Positions 1 to 8,986 are shown, counted from the stretch's first letter. The stretch: DNA of 64,000 nt from Flavobacterium sp. IB48 (GCF_016405855.1 NZ_JAEFCA010000001.1:271316-335315); one strand, 5' to 3'. A program made the numbers and translations. Notes: generated from the sequence alone by a model not told the origin.

Positions 1-40
1 GGCACCAAAAACCGTAGTGTTACCATTACACCATAGACCA
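1..40 (-). tRNA. tRNA-Gln(TTG), 5' part only
   Basis: These 40 bases are identical to bases 181-220, the 5' part of the complete tRNA-Gln just downstream, and include the anticodon loop. The 3' part lies beyond the window edge. It is the second member of a tandem pair on the minus strand, with its own promoter at 61-90. Confidence 0.85.
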
Positions 41-60
41 GCAGTGCGGTTAAGCGGGTG

Positions 61-90
61 CAAAATTAAAACTTTATTTAATTTATGCAA
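61..90 (-). promoter_or_regulatory. Promoter of the edge tRNA-Gln
   Basis: On the minus strand TTG (88-90) and TAATTTTG (61-68) are separated by 19 bp, fitting the Bacteroidota TTG/TAnnTTTG promoter. The same arrangement precedes the second tRNA copy, and the 20 bases between promoter and tRNA are nearly identical in the two copies. Confidence 0.65.
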
Positions 91-111
91 ATTTTAAATG
101 AAACTTTTTTA

Positions 112-144
112 AATAAAAAAAAGTCTCTCATTTCTGAGAGACTT
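112..144 (-). terminator. Intrinsic terminator after tRNA-Gln copy 2
   Basis: AAGTCTCTCA and TGAGAGACTT form a 10-bp perfect stem with a TTTC loop. On the minus strand the stem is followed by a U-rich run (A run at 108-120 on plus). It lies just past the 3' end of the complete tRNA-Gln, so the two tRNAs are probably separate transcription units. Confidence 0.75.
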
Positions 145-149
145 TTCTG

Positions 150-220
150 TTGGTCTACTAGGACTCGAACCTAGAAAGACGGCACCAAAAACCGTAGTGT
201 TACCATTACACCATAGACCA
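150..220 (-). tRNA. tRNA-Gln(TTG)
   Basis: The minus strand folds into a full cloverleaf of 71 nt: 7-bp acceptor stem (TGGTCTA with TAGACCA), D arm with GTGT/ACAC, anticodon stem ACGGT/GCCGT with loop TTTTGGT (anticodon TTG), T arm CTAGG/CCTAG with TTCGAGT loop, and discriminator A. CCA is not encoded. Confidence 0.93.
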
Positions 221-240
221 GCAGTGCGGTTAAGCGAGTG

Positions 241-270
241 CAAATTTAAGTCTTTATTTAGTTTGTGCAA
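241..270 (-). promoter_or_regulatory. Promoter of the complete tRNA-Gln
   Basis: Minus strand TTG (268-270), 19 bp, TAAATTTG (241-248). It matches the TTG/TAnnTTTG promoter consensus and sits about 20 bp before the mature tRNA 5' end, the same geometry as for the first copy. Confidence 0.7.
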
Positions 271-465
271 ACTTTTTGAGCAAAAAAAATCATTTTTTTT
301 GTTTTTTTTCTCGACAAAATCTGATCGCGCACCAAAAACATCTCATAAACAACACGTTACTTTTAACTTATAGTTTTATAGAATTTTTTGTTAATGCTCG
401 TTTCTTTACATAAAAAAACATTTTCTTTGTAGGATATAAAACGTTCAAATTTTTAACACCTAAAT

Positions 466-3400
466 ATGGCACAATTCAATTTCAATAAATGGAATACAAT
501 TATTGGTTGGTTTGCATTTGCAATCGCTTTAATAACTTATACATTAACAGTAGAACCTACAATGAGCTTTTGGGATTGCGGAGAATATATTGCTACCGCA
601 GCCAAACTTGAAGTAGGTCACCCACCGGGAGCTCCGCTTTTCCAGATGATGGGTGCATTTTTTGCAATGTTTGCAATAGATGCTCAACATGTAGCTGTAA
701 TGGTTAATATGATGTCTGTCTTCTCTAGCGCATTTACCATATTATTTATGTTTTGGTCATCGTCTATGATTTTGAAGAAAATTGTAGCTCGTTTTGCAGA
801 AATTAATCAAAACAATTCGATAGTAATTTTAGGAAGCTCTTTTGTTGGAGCTTTAGCTTATACATTTTCTGATAGTTTTTGGTTTAACGCAGTAGAAGCC
901 GAAGTTTATGCAATGGCTTCTTTATTAATTGCATTGCTTTTTTGGCTTGGACTACGCTGGGAGCAAGACATGGACAAACCAAAAGGAAACAAATGGCTTT
1001 TAATTATATCTTTGGTTGTTGGTCTTTCGTTTGGAGTTCACTTTATGGCTCTTTTAACTATCCCATCAATTGGTTTTTTATACTATTTCAAACACTACGA
1101 AAAAGTTACAATCAAAAATTTCATTGTTGCTAATATTGTAGTTATTGGAATTTTATTATTTATCTTCAAATTACTTCTTCCTCTTACAATGGCATTTTTC
1201 GGAAAAACCGAAATCTTCATGGTAAACAGTATGGGACTTCCATTCAACTCGGGAACTATCTTTGTAGCATTATTATTTATTGCGTTTTTCTATTTTGGAT
1301 TAAAATATACTAGACAAAAAGGCTTAATATTCTACAACACTATTATATTATGTATCTTATTCATTCTTATTGGTTTCTCAACTTGGTTAATGCTTCCTGT
1401 TCGCGCAAATGCTAATACAGTTATTAACGAAAACAAGCCATCAGATGCTACTGAAGTTTTAGCTTACTATAACCGTGAACAATATGGAGTTAATCCTTTG
1501 TTTTATGGTCCTCAATACACTGAACTTTTTGCTGGTCTTGATGCTAAAACACCTTATTTAGACAAAAAACCAAACTACGAGAGAGATTATAAAACTGGTA
1601 AATACATTATTACCAACAATTATAAGAATGCAGAACAAAATTCTGATGACAACCAGAAAGCAGTTCTACCAAGAATGTGGAGTACAGAAACAGCTCATAT
1701 TCAAAACTATATCAACTTTACCAATCCTCCGAAGTTCCGAATCAATCCTAATTATGATTACGATGAAGAACTAGCAAAATACGGAATTGACGCTAGTCAA
1801 TTAAGTGAAGATGAATACAATAAAGCTACTGCTCAATTGCGTAATGAAGTTGAGAAAACAGTTTCTGAATTCAGAAAAGCTTATGCTCAAAAACAAATTG
1901 ACAATGAAGGGTATGTTAAATTCTTAAACAGTTACAAAGATTATCTGATCATTGAAAAACCATCTACAGTAGACAACTTCAGTTTTATGTTTGAATATCA
2001 ATTCGGATACATGTACTGGAGATATTTAATGTGGAATTTTGTTGGACGTCAAAATGATGTTCAAGGTAAATATGATAATTTGGATGGAAACTGGATTAGC
2101 GGTATTAAAGCTTTAGATTCTGTTCATTTAGGTTCTCAAGATAATTTACCTTCTGATGTATTAAACAACAAAGGACGTAATGCTTATTATTTCCTTCCTT
2201 TTATTTTAGGTTTAATTGGTATAATGTACCACGCCAACAAGGATTTAAAGAGCTTTTATGTTCTCTTAGCTTTATTTTTATTCACAGGAATTGCATTAAA
2301 AATATACTTAAACGAAAGACCTTTTGAGCCTCGTGAAAGAGATTATGCTCTGGTTGGTTCCTTCTATGTTTTTGCCATCTGGATTGGATTCGGCGTTTAT
2401 TCACTCTACGAAAGCTTGCAAAAATATATTGCTCCAAAAATTGCAGGACCAGTAATTATTGCCGGAAGTTTATTGGCGGCACCTGTTTTAATGGCTTCTC
2501 AAAACTGGGACGATCACGACAGATCTGGAAGATATACTGCAGTGGCAATGGCAAAAGCTTATTTAAGTTCTTGCGACAAAAATGCCATCTTATTCACCAT
2601 TGGAGATAATGACACATTCCCTCTTTGGTATGCACAAGAGATTGAGCATTTCAGAACCGATGTAAAAATTGTAAATACAAGTTTATTTATGACAGATTGG
2701 TACATCGATCAAATGAAAGCGAAGTCTTATGAATCTAACCCGTTGCCTATTTCATTCGAACATAGCCAGTATGTCGGAGATAATTTGGACTATACAGCTT
2801 ACATTCAAAAAATTGATACTCGTTGGAATATTAAAGATTTTATCGATTTCATCAAAAACCCTAAATCGACTGTTGGTTTACAAAATGGACAAACCATTCA
2901 TTTCTATCCAACAAACAAGATTAGAGTTAATGTGGACAAAAATACAATTATTCAAAATAAAGTAGTTAATCCTAAATATTACGATTCTATTGTTCCTTAT
3001 TTGGATATTGACATCAAAGGAAACGCACTATACAAAAACCGTTTAATGATGCTTGATATCTTAGCAAATAACAACTGGAAAAGACCAATTTACTTTAGTG
3101 GTGGTGCTTTTGATGATGAAGATTATCTATGGTTAAAAGATTATTTGCAATTAGACGGAATGGTTTACAAATTGGTTCCAATAAAAAATGCTCGTTCTAA
3201 AGATGGAGGACCATTAGATATGGGACAAATCGATGCTGATAAAATGTATGATATTGTAATGAAATGGGATTGGGGAAATAGTGAAAGCGAAAAAATCTAT
3301 CACGATCCTGAGACTAGAAGAAACAGTATTACATACCGTACAAATCTTTCAAGATTAATGAATCAGCTTATTGCAGAAGGCAAAATTGACAAAGCTAAAA

Positions 3401-3747
3401 ATATCATCAATTTAGCGATGACTAAAATGCCTTTAGATAAATATGGCTATTATTCTTTAGTTGAAGCTTTTGCTGATGGTTACTATAAAGTAGGCGAAAA
3501 AGCTAAAGCGCAAGATCTTTTAAACAAATTAGTTCAGAAATACAAAGAGAACTTAAACTATTATAGCACATTGCCTCCTTCTGATCAAACTACTTTAGCA
3601 GTAGATATTATTACAGATATTGAACGCTACAGAAGCTTGCTGCACGTAATGGATGACAATAAAGACAATGCTTTTTACAACCAGCACAAGACTACATTTA
3701 ATACTTACGTAAATGTTTTTGAACGCTTTGGACGTGAAAAAGAATAA
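466..3747 (+). CDS. DUF2723 family polytopic membrane protein (probable GT-C glycosyltransferase)
   Basis: A 1093-residue protein. The first ~330 residues and the region around 575-690 are hydrophobic and form many membrane segments. The N-terminal stretch with FWDCGEYIATAAKLEVGHPPG is the DUF2723 signature, with an acidic residue in the first loop as in GT-C transferases. The C-terminal third is soluble and resembles a helical, TPR-like region. Bacteroidota usually carry one or more such genes; a role in sugar transfer from lipid-linked donors at the cytoplasmic membrane is inferred from the fold, not shown here. It is a single-gene unit, closed by a strong hairpin 26 bp after the stop. Confidence 0.85.
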   Translation: MAQFNFNKWNTIIGWFAFAIALITYTLTVEPTMSFWDCGEYIATAAKLEVGHPPGAPLFQMMGAFFAMFAIDAQHVAVMVNMMSVFSSAFTILFMFWSSSMILKKIVARFAEINQNNSIVILGSSFVGALAYTFSDSFWFNAVEAEVYAMASLLIALLFWLGLRWEQDMDKPKGNKWLLIISLVVGLSFGVHFMALLTIPSIGFLYYFKHYEKVTIKNFIVANIVVIGILLFIFKLLLPLTMAFFGKTEIFMVNSMGLPFNSGTIFVALLFIAFFYFGLKYTRQKGLIFYNTIILCILFILIGFSTWLMLPVRANANTVINENKPSDATEVLAYYNREQYGVNPLFYGPQYTELFAGLDAKTPYLDKKPNYERDYKTGKYIITNNYKNAEQNSDDNQKAVLPRMWSTETAHIQNYINFTNPPKFRINPNYDYDEELAKYGIDASQLSEDEYNKATAQLRNEVEKTVSEFRKAYAQKQIDNEGYVKFLNSYKDYLIIEKPSTVDNFSFMFEYQFGYMYWRYLMWNFVGRQNDVQGKYDNLDGNWISGIKALDSVHLGSQDNLPSDVLNNKGRNAYYFLPFILGLIGIMYHANKDLKSFYVLLALFLFTGIALKIYLNERPFEPRERDYALVGSFYVFAIWIGFGVYSLYESLQKYIAPKIAGPVIIAGSLLAAPVLMASQNWDDHDRSGRYTAVAMAKAYLSSCDKNAILFTIGDNDTFPLWYAQEIEHFRTDVKIVNTSLFMTDWYIDQMKAKSYESNPLPISFEHSQYVGDNLDYTAYIQKIDTRWNIKDFIDFIKNPKSTVGLQNGQTIHFYPTNKIRVNVDKNTIIQNKVVNPKYYDSIVPYLDIDIKGNALYKNRLMMLDILANNNWKRPIYFSGGAFDDEDYLWLKDYLQLDGMVYKLVPIKNARSKDGGPLDMGQIDADKMYDIVMKWDWGNSESEKIYHDPETRRNSITYRTNLSRLMNQLIAEGKIDKAKNIINLAMTKMPLDKYGYYSLVEAFADGYYKVGEKAKAQDLLNKLVQKYKENLNYYSTLPPSDQTTLAVDIITDIERYRSLLHVMDDNKDNAFYNQHKTTFNTYVNVFERFGREKE

Positions 3748-3772
3748 ATAATATACGTAAATTTTACTTATT

Positions 3773-3815
3773 AAAAAAATGCAGCGCTATTTGATAAATA
3801 GCGCTGCATTTTTTA
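3773..3815. terminator. Bidirectional-looking intrinsic terminator
   Basis: ATGCAGCGCTATTT (3779-3792) pairs perfectly with 3796-3809 around a 3-nt loop. It has an A run before and a T run after, so it can stop transcription from either side. It ends the DUF2723 gene. Confidence 0.85.
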
Positions 3816-3847
3816 ATTTTATAGATATAATACAACTTTAATTCAAA

Positions 3848-4489
3848 ATGAGCTTCTATTGGGTCAAAACTAACGCATTTATCAAAAAGGTATTTTCTAA
3901 ATATTGCTGGGACATTCCTAACAACGAAAAGAAAATATACCTCACCTTTGATGATGGCCCTACTCCAGAAATTACAGACTGGGTATTGTCTGAATTAAAA
4001 AAATTTGATGCGAAAGCTACTTTTTTCTGCATCGGAAAGAATATTAAAGCAAATCTGACTTTATTTGAAAAGTTAATTACTGATGGGCATTCTATTGGCA
4101 ATCACACAATGAATCACGTAAATGGATGGAAAAGCCACACAAATGAATATATCGAAAATGTAAAAAACTGTGCTGCTATTTTGGATGAGCAAGAAAAAGC
4201 GCCTCACCATTTATTATTTCGTCCTCCTTACGGAAAAATCAAAAAAGCGCAATCTAAAATCCTTAGAAGTTTAGGCTATAAAATTGTAATGTGGGATGTT
4301 TTAAGTGCTGATTTTGATCAAAGCATTACGCCCGAAAAATGTCTTGAAAACGTAACAAAAAATGTAAAATCAGGTAGTGTGATTGTTTTTCATGACAGTA
4401 TTAAGGCTTCTCCAAATTTAAGATTTGCCTTGCCTAGAACACTGCATTTTTTAAAAGAAAACGGATATAAGTTTGATATTATTCACTAA
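3848..4489 (+). CDS. Polysaccharide deacetylase family protein (CE4, NodB domain)
   Basis: 213 residues. The NodB motifs are all visible: TFDDGPTPE (catalytic base and metal Asp, near residue 35), SIGNHTMNH with the metal-binding HxxxH pattern (near 82), RPPYGK (near 120), MWD and FHDS near the C terminus. Enzymes of this family remove N- or O-acetyl groups from peptidoglycan, chitin oligomers or exported polysaccharides. No clear signal peptide is seen, although the basic N terminus could be an anchor. It converges with the thioredoxin-like gene; the intergenic gap is 24 bp. Confidence 0.88.
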   Translation: MSFYWVKTNAFIKKVFSKYCWDIPNNEKKIYLTFDDGPTPEITDWVLSELKKFDAKATFFCIGKNIKANLTLFEKLITDGHSIGNHTMNHVNGWKSHTNEYIENVKNCAAILDEQEKAPHHLLFRPPYGKIKKAQSKILRSLGYKIVMWDVLSADFDQSITPEKCLENVTKNVKSGSVIVFHDSIKASPNLRFALPRTLHFLKENGYKFDIIH

Positions 4490-4513
4490 ATAACATCAAT
4501 AAAAAGTAGTTAT

Positions 4514-4816
4514 TTAGACGTTAAATTGTTCCTGAACAATTCCGATTATAGTATTCGCATCAAGCTCTCCAGATTGTCTCCAGATCATTTGTCCCTCTTT
4601 ATAAATCATTAAAGTCGGAAGTCCTTTAATACGAAGTGCTTCTGCAAGTTCCTGATTTTTATCTACGTCTATTTTGATTACTTTGGCTTTATCACCAAGC
4701 GCAGCAGCTACATCCTTAATAACAGGATGCATAGAAACTGAAGATTCATTCCAATCTGTGTAAAAATCAATTAACACTGGAACTTGAGCATTTATTAGTT
4801 CTCCAAATTTTGACAT
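4514..4816 (-). CDS. Thioredoxin-fold protein lacking the CXXC active site
   Basis: 100 residues with a thioredoxin fold pattern: VLIDFYTDW, then KVIKIDVDKNQELAEALRIKGLPTL containing the cis-Pro, then IYKEGQ. Where thioredoxins carry WCGPCK this protein has WNESSV, so both active-site cysteines are gone, and I see no other cysteine. It cannot do dithiol-disulfide exchange and is probably a binding or scaffold protein. Its own -7 element lies about 50 bp upstream. Family assignment is firm; function is unknown. Confidence 0.85.
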   Translation of the reverse strand: MSKFGELINAQVPVLIDFYTDWNESSVSMHPVIKDVAAALGDKAKVIKIDVDKNQELAEALRIKGLPTLMIYKEGQMIWRQSGELDANTIIGIVQEQFNV

Positions 4817-4867
4817 AAAACCAAAAAATTAAGTTTTTTAAATCTTTAAAAAGAAATAAATATAATA

Positions 4868-4875
4868 CAAATTTA
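4868..4875 (-). promoter_or_regulatory. Candidate -7 element of the thioredoxin-like gene
   Basis: Minus strand TAAATTTG matches TAnnTTTG and lies 52 bp before the start codon. No TTG is found at the expected -33 distance, so confidence is moderate. Confidence 0.45.
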
Positions 4876-4889
4876 GCATTTTTAACGAA

Positions 4890-6125
4890 TTAAGCGACAT
4901 TACGGCCCTTTTTTAGTTCAATGACTGTTATTTCAGGCATAATACCAACTCGTCCTGGATAGGCATGAAAACCAAAGCCACGGTTAACATAAACGTATCT
5001 TCCGACGTTTTCGTACAATCCTGCCCACTGTTTATAAATATACTGCGCTAAACTCCATTTAAAGTACCCTGGAATTTCAATTCCGAACTGCATACCATGT
5101 GTATGGCCTGCAAATGTAAGATGGAAATTCTTTGGATGATCTTTAATTTCAGCTTCCCAATGACTTGGATCATGGCTCATTAAAATTTTAAAATCGTCTT
5201 GGTGCACATTTTCAGATGCTTTGTTCAAATCGCCTGCTTTCTTAAAATTCACTCCCCAATTTTCAACACCAATTAAAGCGATTTTATCATCTCCTTTTTG
5301 AATGTAAGTATGCTCATTCAACATAAGATTAAAGCCAATTTGACCGTATAAATTTTTAATTTGATGAAAGTTCTCATCTTTTTCCTTCTCAGACGGCCAC
5401 GTTACATATTCGCCATAATCGTGATTTCCTAAAACTGCAAACTTTCCGTATTTATAATCTTTAATACGATTAAAAGTTTCCAACCAAGGATGCATTTCTT
5501 TAGCATGTGTATTTACAATATCTCCCGTAAACAAAATCAAATCTGCTTCCTGTGCATTAATTAAATCAATTGCGTAGTTAATCTTCTCAGGATTATCAAA
5601 ACTGCCACTATGGACATCTGAAATCTGTGTGATTTTAAACCCATCAAAAGCATCTGGAAGATCTGGAAAGAATACAGTTTGTTTGATTACTTTGAAATTA
5701 TATTTTCCTTCAAAAATTCCATAAATAATAGAAAGAAACGGAATTGCAGCCAACCCTAAAGCTATCTGGCTAACAAATTTCCTTCTATCGGGCATCATTT
5801 CTTTTCGAGGAGTATTGTAAACAAAATAATTTAAGATGCTTGCTCCTATCCTAAAAATATCTTCACCAAACATGATCAGCGTAAGCACAATTTTAGGCAC
5901 ATATACCGTCAGCATTAAGCCTGTAGTAAACATAAATTGTCTAGTCTGACCAACTGATCGGTCTACTTGCGAAAAAGAATATATAATAAAGATTAAAATC
6001 AGTAAGCTTATAGCTTGGTAACTAATCAAAACCCAACGTGTTTTGATTAATGTTCGAAAAGCCTGATATGAATAGAACTCAATAAATAATAAGAGAGCGC
6101 ATAGAATTATAAAACGAAAGATCAT
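4890..6125 (-). CDS. Membrane-anchored calcineurin-like metallophosphoesterase
   Basis: 411 residues. The first ~150 residues contain about four hydrophobic segments. The phosphoesterase domain follows, with the five metal-site motifs in order: SDVHSG, TGDIVN, LGNHDY, MSHDPSHW and AGHTHGMQFG. This layout is that of YkuE-type phosphoesterases, whose substrates include phospholipids and UDP-diacylglucosamine; the substrate here cannot be told. The C terminus keeps the conserved NRGFGFHAYPGR stretch. It is a single gene on the minus strand, upstream of the thioredoxin-like gene. Confidence 0.88.
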   Translation of the reverse strand: MIFRFIILCALLLFIEFYSYQAFRTLIKTRWVLISYQAISLLILIFIIYSFSQVDRSVGQTRQFMFTTGLMLTVYVPKIVLTLIMFGEDIFRIGASILNYFVYNTPRKEMMPDRRKFVSQIALGLAAIPFLSIIYGIFEGKYNFKVIKQTVFFPDLPDAFDGFKITQISDVHSGSFDNPEKINYAIDLINAQEADLILFTGDIVNTHAKEMHPWLETFNRIKDYKYGKFAVLGNHDYGEYVTWPSEKEKDENFHQIKNLYGQIGFNLMLNEHTYIQKGDDKIALIGVENWGVNFKKAGDLNKASENVHQDDFKILMSHDPSHWEAEIKDHPKNFHLTFAGHTHGMQFGIEIPGYFKWSLAQYIYKQWAGLYENVGRYVYVNRGFGFHAYPGRVGIMPEITVIELKKGRNVA

Positions 6126-6204
6126 TTAATTTATAGTTTTAAACAAAGTAACAAAGAATGAGAATTCTATTTCTTTTTATTATAAAAAATTTAACGCTGT
6201 AAAA

Positions 6205-6237
6205 ATAAAAAAGCTGAAAGATGGCTCTTTCAGCTTT
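6205..6237 (-). terminator. Terminator of small peptide gene 1
   Basis: AAAGCTGAAAGA (6210-6221) pairs with TCTTTCAGCTTT (6226-6237); on the minus strand a U-rich tract follows. It lies 50 bp past the stop of the Lys/Ala-rich peptide gene. Confidence 0.8.
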
Positions 6238-6286
6238 AACCTACCAACCTTTAAAACTATTTAATCTTAAGACTTAAAATCTCGTT

Positions 6287-6472
6287 TTATTTTGCTTTTG
6301 GAGCTTCTGGTTTTGCAGCTTCTGCTTTTTTCTCACCTTTAGCTTTTTTGTCTGCTTTTTTATCGTGTTTTTCAGTTTTTGCTTCTTTTTTTGCTGGTGC
6401 TGGCGTTGTTTGTGCGTTTGCCATTGCAAATGTTCCTAAAACTGCTACTGCTAAAATTGCTAATTTTTTCAT
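6287..6472 (-). CDS. Small exported Lys/Ala-rich peptide, Asr-like (paralogue 1)
   Basis: 61 residues. A clean signal peptide (MKKLAILAVAVLGTFAMANA) is followed by about 40 residues made almost only of K, A, E, P, T and D with a few H, ending EAAKPEAPKAK. The composition resembles acid-shock peptide Asr of enterobacteria, but homology cannot be claimed from such low complexity. A second copy with the same tail and the same promoter architecture is encoded at 8777-8986. The pair brackets a two-component system. Probably a periplasmic polycation; its role is unknown. Confidence 0.75.
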   Translation of the reverse strand: MKKLAILAVAVLGTFAMANAQTTPAPAKKEAKTEKHDKKADKKAKGEKKAEAAKPEAPKAK

Positions 6473-6514
6473 GATTTTAAATTTTTATTGATTGTTAATT
6501 CATTATTTATAAGC

Positions 6515-6551
6515 CAAAGATATAATCGTAAAATGAAGACAAAATGAAGAT
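6515..6551 (-). promoter_or_regulatory. Promoter with tandem 11-bp response-regulator-type repeat (peptide gene 1)
   Basis: On plus, AAAATGAAGAC (6530-6540) is followed at once by AAAATGAAGAT (6541-6551), an 11-bp direct repeat. On minus, the repeat overlaps a TTG (6540-6542) placed 17 bp before TATCTTTG (6515-6522), a perfect -7 element. Direct repeats one helical turn apart over the -33 region are the usual OmpR/PhoB-family site. The same layout, at the same distance from the start codon, precedes the second peptide gene. Confidence 0.75.
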
Positions 6552-6576
6552 AAACTCTTACAATAAATTTTAACTT

Positions 6577-7905
6577 TTATTTGGCTTTTTCGAACAACAA
6601 TGTAAAAGTAGTTCCTTGGTTTAAAACCGATTTTACTTTGATTTGAATATGATGAAAAGTAGCAATACTCTGTGCAATTGCAAGCCCTAACCCCTGCCCT
6701 TCCTGATCTGAACTGATTCTGGCAAAACGGCTGAATATTTTTTCAAGCTGCGATTCATCCATTCCTATTCCAGAGTCTTTTACTGAGATAAAGTAATGTT
6801 CATCGGCAAAACCATCCTCTATAATTATTCCTCCTTTAGGCTTATTATATTTGATGGCATTAGTTACGAGATTATATATAAGAATATGAACCAAGGTTTT
6901 ATTTCCTGTAAAAACAAAATCGTTTTCTATTTCGTTCATGAACTGAATATCTTTATCCTCAATTCGATCTTGAAGATCTTCCTGCAAATCAGAAACAATT
7001 TCTCTGAGATTGATTTCTTCATCTGCTATATATTGATTATTATCTATTCTCGAAATCAGCAGGAGATTATTAATGATTTTTTTCAGCATATCTAATGTTT
7101 TCAACGAACCTGCAATTTTATCAACTGCATTATCGTCTAAAGATTGATTCTGCAACAAATTTTCAAGTTTGTTTTTAAGCAGTGCAATTGGCGTAAGAAG
7201 TTCATGCGAAACGTTCGAAATAAATTGTTTTTCCTTTTTAAAAACTTCAGTAATTCGATCCATCATTTGGTTTAAAACAAAATCCAATTCTCTAAAATCT
7301 CTTGAAGTTGCTTTTATTGGAGTATGGTCAAATGTTTCCGGTTCGTTTACACGCCTGATTTTGGTATCAATAATTTTATAAAATGGCTTTAAAAGATATT
7401 CGATGTAAAAAGTATCTGCCAAAAAAGTAATAAATAGAATTATCACAAAAACAATTATAATAAAAAGCTTGATTACAAAAGTTAAATCGTTAACCTCGCT
7501 CAAACTGCTTCCTATTTCAAGCTGATAATCTTCGCCATCATATGTAAAATGATGCTGCAAGATTCTATACTCACTTTCCTCTCCTTCTATTTTTCGGTAT
7601 TCATTACTGAAAGTTGTTTTTTTCTGATGTGGTTTTATCGAAACTCGGGATAGCACCAAAAACTCACTATGAAGCGTCGAAAACTCGGAGAAAGTATCGG
7701 TTGAATCCTCTGGGTTTTCAATAAACTCATTGATCTCTTCTTTATTTAAGTGCTGAATAAATTTTTTCTTCTTTTCAACTAGCGTATTATTAATATGATG
7801 ATACACTACATTTTTTACTAAAATAGGAAGCATCAGCCATAAAATCAAAATGACCAGCAATCTGCTCAATGCGTTAAAAATAGCTAATTGGTGTTTTATT
7901 TTCAC
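6577..7905 (-). CDS. Two-component sensor histidine kinase
   Basis: 442 residues. Membrane segments at about 10-30 and 140-165 enclose an acidic periplasmic sensor region of ~110 residues. Then come a linker, the H box (FISNVSHELLTPI, His near 236), the N box (NLVTNAIKYNKP), G1 (DSGIGMDE), F box and G2 (GQGLGLAIAQS). All catalytic motifs are intact. It follows its response regulator by 10 bp, so the two form an operon. The signal is unknown; the neighbouring polycationic peptides suggest an envelope, pH or metal stress. Confidence 0.9.
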   Translation of the reverse strand: MKIKHQLAIFNALSRLLVILILWLMLPILVKNVVYHHINNTLVEKKKKFIQHLNKEEINEFIENPEDSTDTFSEFSTLHSEFLVLSRVSIKPHQKKTTFSNEYRKIEGEESEYRILQHHFTYDGEDYQLEIGSSLSEVNDLTFVIKLFIIIVFVIILFITFLADTFYIEYLLKPFYKIIDTKIRRVNEPETFDHTPIKATSRDFRELDFVLNQMMDRITEVFKKEKQFISNVSHELLTPIALLKNKLENLLQNQSLDDNAVDKIAGSLKTLDMLKKIINNLLLISRIDNNQYIADEEINLREIVSDLQEDLQDRIEDKDIQFMNEIENDFVFTGNKTLVHILIYNLVTNAIKYNKPKGGIIIEDGFADEHYFISVKDSGIGMDESQLEKIFSRFARISSDQEGQGLGLAIAQSIATFHHIQIKVKSVLNQGTTFTLLFEKAK

Positions 7906-7915
7906 AAGAATCGAT

Positions 7916-8590
7916 TTATTCGTTTATACGATAACCTACATTTCGAACAGTTTCGAACCAATCAATAGAAGTGTGTTTATCCAATTTTTTTCGGAGATTA
8001 CGAACGTGCACATCTATAAAATTAGAGTCTGAGTTAACCTCCAAAATATCGCCCCAAATATGCTCTGTTAATTGCAATCGTGTAATAACACGGTTTTTGT
8101 TTAGAACCAAATACTGAAAAATATCAAATTCTTTTTTAGTCAGATTAATTAGCTGGTCGTTAAAACTCACTCTATAATCCTGAAGTTGCAATAAAAAACC
8201 ATGAATGCTTAAATTATTAAGAGTAAATCCATGAATTCTGCGAACTACTGCAAATATTCTTGCTGCCAATTCTGTCAGAGCAAAAGGCTTTGTCAAATAA
8301 TCATCAGCTCCAAGATGAAGTCCGTTTATTCTATCATCCAATTCTCCGCGAGCAGTAAGTACAATGACCGCAATTTTTGATTTTGTTTTTCTGATTGCCT
8401 GCAAAACCTCAAAACCATCTCCATCAGGCAGTCCAAGATCCAAAAGCATAACATCGTAATCATTGCTACCGAATTCTTCAAGAGCCTCGGCACAATTATT
8501 GGCAATTTTACAGATGTATCCTGAGTTGCATAAAAAATCGTAGACCTCTACAGCAAGTTCTTTATTATCTTCTACAATTAAAACATTCAT
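7916..8590 (-). CDS. OmpR/PhoB-family response regulator
   Basis: 224 residues. The receiver domain has the acidic pocket (VEDN), phospho-acceptor Asp51 in VMLLDLGLPDGDG, the conserved T/A switch (VIVLTARGE) and Lys in LTKPF. The C-terminal winged helix is complete (LTKKEFDIFQYL, then IDVHVRNLRKKLD, then TVRNVGYR). It is the first gene of the operon with the kinase. Its most likely targets are the two flanking peptide promoters, which share an 11-bp tandem repeat; no copy of that repeat is seen before its own start, so autoregulation is not indicated. Confidence 0.93.
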   Translation of the reverse strand: MNVLIVEDNKELAVEVYDFLCNSGYICKIANNCAEALEEFGSNDYDVMLLDLGLPDGDGFEVLQAIRKTKSKIAVIVLTARGELDDRINGLHLGADDYLTKPFALTELAARIFAVVRRIHGFTLNNLSIHGFLLQLQDYRVSFNDQLINLTKKEFDIFQYLVLNKNRVITRLQLTEHIWGDILEVNSDSNFIDVHVRNLRKKLDKHTSIDWFETVRNVGYRINE

Positions 8591-8668
8591 AAGCCCACTA
8601 TTTAAGCGAAATTAAAATTAATCAATTATCAAAAATTGAGTAGTGTATTATTAAAAAAATTAACGAAC

Positions 8669-8699
8669 GAAAAAAGCTGACAAATTTCTTCATCAGCTT
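8669..8699 (-). terminator. Hairpin between peptide gene 2 and the response regulator
   Basis: AAGCTGA (8674-8680) pairs with TCAGCTT (8693-8699) across a 12-nt loop; on the minus strand a U run follows. It probably ends the peptide 2 transcript before the two-component operon. Confidence 0.6.
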
Positions 8700-8776
8700 C
8701 TTCAATCGCGTTCTCATAATCATTATTCCTGTTTTGCCTTCGTTACAACGCTTCGAAAACAAAACGAGAGCAATTT

Positions 8777-8986
8777 TTATTTAGCTTTTGCAGGTTCTGG
8801 CTTAGCAGCTTCTGTTTTTGGAGCTTCAGTTTTTGCTGATTTTGCTTTTTTATCAGATTTGTGTTTAGGATGTTTAGTTGCTTTTACTTCTTTAGCCGGA
8901 GCTTCTTTTCCATCTTTTGCAGGAAATGCGTGAACCATTGCACTTGTTCCTAAAACTGCTACTAATAACATTAATAAATTTCTCAT
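8777..8986 (-). CDS. Small exported Lys/Ala-rich peptide, Asr-like (paralogue 2)
   Basis: 69 residues. A signal peptide (MRNLLMLLVAVLGTSAMVHA) is followed by a highly basic tail of K, A, E, P, T and S with three histidines, ending EAAKPEPAKAK. The leader, the motif SDKKAK (ADKKAK in paralogue 1) and the tail match paralogue 1 at 6287-6472. It lies upstream of the response regulator on the same strand but is separated from it by a hairpin and 186 bp, and it has its own promoter carrying the shared tandem repeat. Function unknown. Confidence 0.75.
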   Translation of the reverse strand: MRNLLMLLVAVLGTSAMVHAFPAKDGKEAPAKEVKATKHPKHKSDKKAKSAKTEAPKTEAAKPEPAKAK

